DNA from: Omphiscola glabra | Taxonomy: Eukaryota > Mollusca > Gastropoda > Lymnaeidae | DNA length: 64,000 bases | Reading direction: 5' to 3' | NCBI GenBank assembly: GCA_964017045.1 | Contig: OZ024794.1 | Location: 52,992,608 to 53,056,607 of the forward strand | Shown here: one piece after another, positions 61,578 through 64,000 of the stretch | How positions within the stretch are numbered: position 1 is the stretch's first letter | How the letters are laid out: each line of letters begins with the position of its first letter | Position numbers and translations under genes: made by a program | Notes under the pieces: model-generated | What the model saw: the letters and a program-made list of their open reading frames with translations, nothing else | Databases searched by the model: none | Told to the model about the DNA's origin: nothing

Positions 61578-63090
61578 AAGATAGACCCAGAGATCCTTAA
61601 TGTCCCTCCATCAATGGACAATGAAAACTACCAGATTCTCCACGCAGAAACAGGAGCAGCAGTCCAAGCACTCCAAATAGGAAAGGCCATAGGAGTGGAT
61701 AATATCCCTGCCGAATTGGTAAAACAAGGAGGAGAAGCAATGATAAATGCCCTAACCAATATTTGTAACAAAATATGGCTGACAGGGGAATGGGCCAAAT
61801 CATGGACCCAATCGCTCATCATCACCCTCCCCAAGAAAGGTAAACTGCAGCTATTCCAAAACTATCGCACCATAAGCCTAATAAGCCTCCCAAGCAAGGT
61901 CATGCTAAAGGTCATATTGAACCGACTAAAACCATATGCCGACAGAATCATTGCTGAAGAACAGGCGGGCTTCAGGCAAGGACGTGGCACTACTGAGTAG
62001 ATCCTAAACTTCCAAATACTATGTGAGAAATGTGCTCAACACCAACTAAACCTATACCACATCTTAGTGGATTTCAAGAAGGCATTCAACAGTGTTTGGC
62101 ACGCTGCTTTATTGGCCACCATGAAGCACTACAACATCAACACAAACCTAACCAGAATGATATGCAGCCTCTATAATAAGGCCACAAGTGCAGTCTTCTT
62201 CAAGAACATCTGAGAATGGTTCAAGACCACGGTTGGAGTACGACAAGGCTGCTTGCTCTCCCCCACCCTGCTCAATATCTTCTTAGAGAGAATTATGTCA
62301 GATGCACTGGAAGGGCATGTAGGGACAGTCAGCATTGGTGGCAGAACAATCACCAACCTATGTTTTGCGGATGACGTAGATGGACTGGCTGGAAATTAAG
62401 AAGAGCCAGCCAACCTAGTAATTTGATGACGAATAGCACCACCGGCATCTTCACTGAAATTAATGTCGGGGAGGAAAGACTAGAAACAGTGGGCAGCTTC
62501 AAGTACCTAGGAACAATAGTCTCGGAAGAAGGCTCCAAGCCCGAATTGATGTCCAGCATTGCCCAGCCACAAGAGCACTAAAGAGGCTCAACAAAGTATA
62601 GAATGACAAACATACAGCCCCCAGCACCAAAATCAGCGCTCACTAGTCATCTCCATTTTCTTGTATGTTTGTGAGTCCTGGACATTAAAAGCAGAACTTG
62701 AAAGAAAAATAAAAGTGATGGAGTTGAGATGTTTTAGAAGCATTCTTGGAATCTGCTGTAGAGACCATATCTCTAACGAACAAGTGAAAGAAAAAAATTC
62801 ATCAAGCAATTGGGCATTATGATGACCTCCTGGGAACTGTAAATAAAAGCGTTAACTGGAATGGTGTGGCCACATGACAAGAAAACAAGGGCTTGCCAAA
62901 GAAATCGTGCAAGGCACAACAAGGGAAGGTAGAAGAAGATTAAGACCCAGAAAAAGATGGAAAGATAACATCAAAGAGTGGACTGGACTAAAGCTAGGTG
63001 ATGCTGTGCGAAGTGCAGAAAATACAGTGGAATGGAGGAGGATAGTTTTCATGTCATCTGTGGCGCCCCAACGGTCCAACTAAAGGACAT
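61578..63090 (+). pseudogene. RTE-type LINE reverse transcriptase, 5'-truncated and degenerate
   Basis: RT domain in order: LQIGKAIGVDNIPAELVKQG (about 61670), WAKSWTQSLIITLPKKGK, NYRTISLISLPSKVMLKVIL, EEQAGFRQGRGTTE then stop; DFKKAFNSVWHAALLATMKH, GVRQGCLLSPTLLNIFLE, LCFADDVDGLAGN then stop. After these come SFKYLGTIVSEEGSK, LKAELERKIKVMELRCFRSI and RKRWKDNIKEWTGL with VAPQRSN. FADD is the catalytic box. The endonuclease is absent, and there are several stops and frameshifts. It is the same family as the - strand fragment at 54960. Confidence 0.9.
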
Positions 63091-64000
63091 GTAGAAGTAG
63101 ATGTAGATCTGCATGATGACATAACATTTCAATCTGCTACTCGTGTCATTGAATTGGGCTCTAACCTGAATTAGAGGAGTGCAAGTTGTTATATGGACTT
63201 GGGAAAAAAACAAAAACATTATGCAAAGCATTACATAGAATTTATTTATGTTTTTTACCTAAATTGAAATAATCATCTTTATATTGTGCACATCATTTTC
63301 TTACCAAACCCTAATGATACAAAATATATTTTAAATCAAAGAAAGGGCTTTAATTTTAATTATTGGAAGCTAAAATATTGCAAGAGTGGTCTTACTTTAG
63401 TAGCATCTTCGTCTGGAATAAAAACATCTTAGGTCATTTGTCTATATAGATCTTTCAAGTCAAGTCATTTACTAATGAGTCACTTTAAAGAAAGAATTGT
63501 ATGAATTCAATGAGATAATGAATGAACCGAACCAGTCATCACTGCATATTTTACACTACACTAAATAATATTTCAGCTCATGTCAACCCTCGGTTTGATT
63601 CAAGGACCAAAGTTTTGACGAGATGCAAATATCTGCAGCAGTTCAAAGCATGATTTTATTAAAAGATTGTTTCTATTCCGACATACCCCCAGAGAAAAAG
63701 TGTGCTTTAAATTTTTAATCTGCACTTACAGAAATATTTTCGTTTTCCCTAAGTAATTATTATTGAATTTTGAATTATAAGAATTTCATCCCCTCCTTGG
63801 CATGGCTGAAAACAGATTCTCAAACTAAGTTATATTTTATAATGAAATAACATGACCACGATTTTTTCATCTTTATACATTTTTTTTTCACTCCCAATTC
63901 TATTATTTTTTTATGGTGAATTTAATTTTAAAATAATTTACTTACTATTGTATATAAAATTAAATCATACCGGGGGTACTTTAAAAACAAAAATACGAAG
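63091..64000. other. No gene recognised
   Basis: AT-rich sequence at the window edge without exon, repeat array or mobile-element ends that I recognise. Confidence 0.5.

Overview
This is animal nuclear DNA. It is AT-rich, its coding sequence is split into small exons with GT-AG introns, and it is full of minisatellites and transposon remnants. A gastropod mollusc, perhaps a freshwater heterobranch snail, is the most likely source. That is an inference from the Trk receptor type, the repeat families and the SPIN-like hAT elements; no marker in the window proves it.

Three cellular genes are present. (1) A Trk-family (neurotrophin-receptor-like) tyrosine kinase lies on the + strand, with twelve exons between 9500 and 27794. 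It covers leucine-rich repeats, LRR C-terminal cap, one Ig domain, membrane span, complete kinase and stop. The signal peptide and LRR N-terminal cap were not found. (2) A complete HSD17B4 gene (peroxisomal multifunctional enzyme type 2) lies on the - strand. Its 22 exons run from ATG 58062 to stop 40420 and encode 731 residues: SDR dehydrogenase, hydratase-2 and SCP2 domains ending in the peroxisomal signal AKM. (3) A small gene for the KEOPS subunit LAGE3/Pcc1 lies on the + strand at about 60094-60989, divergent from HSD17B4, with its first exon unresolved.

Layout: 1-9500 is repeat-rich flank, with a 1.6 kb duplicated repeat and 39-, 50- and 51-bp arrays. 9500-27990 is the Trk gene, whose introns hold many minisatellites. 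28200-31600 is a 3.4 kb cluster of three arrays just downstream. 31600-40400 is intergenic, with MITEs and a Penelope-like fragment. 40420-58062 is HSD17B4, with a nested LINE in intron 12. 58063-64000 holds LAGE3 and RTE-type LINE fragments.

The most unusual feature is in the Trk gene: four exons have tandem repeats that begin inside the exon and run across the 5' splice site, so the donor site itself is multiplied (up to eight 52-bp copies). Two other minisatellites have visibly grown from reverse-transcriptase coding sequence of LINEs. Three SPIN-like hAT MITEs, two of them with 8-bp target duplications, are a further highlight.
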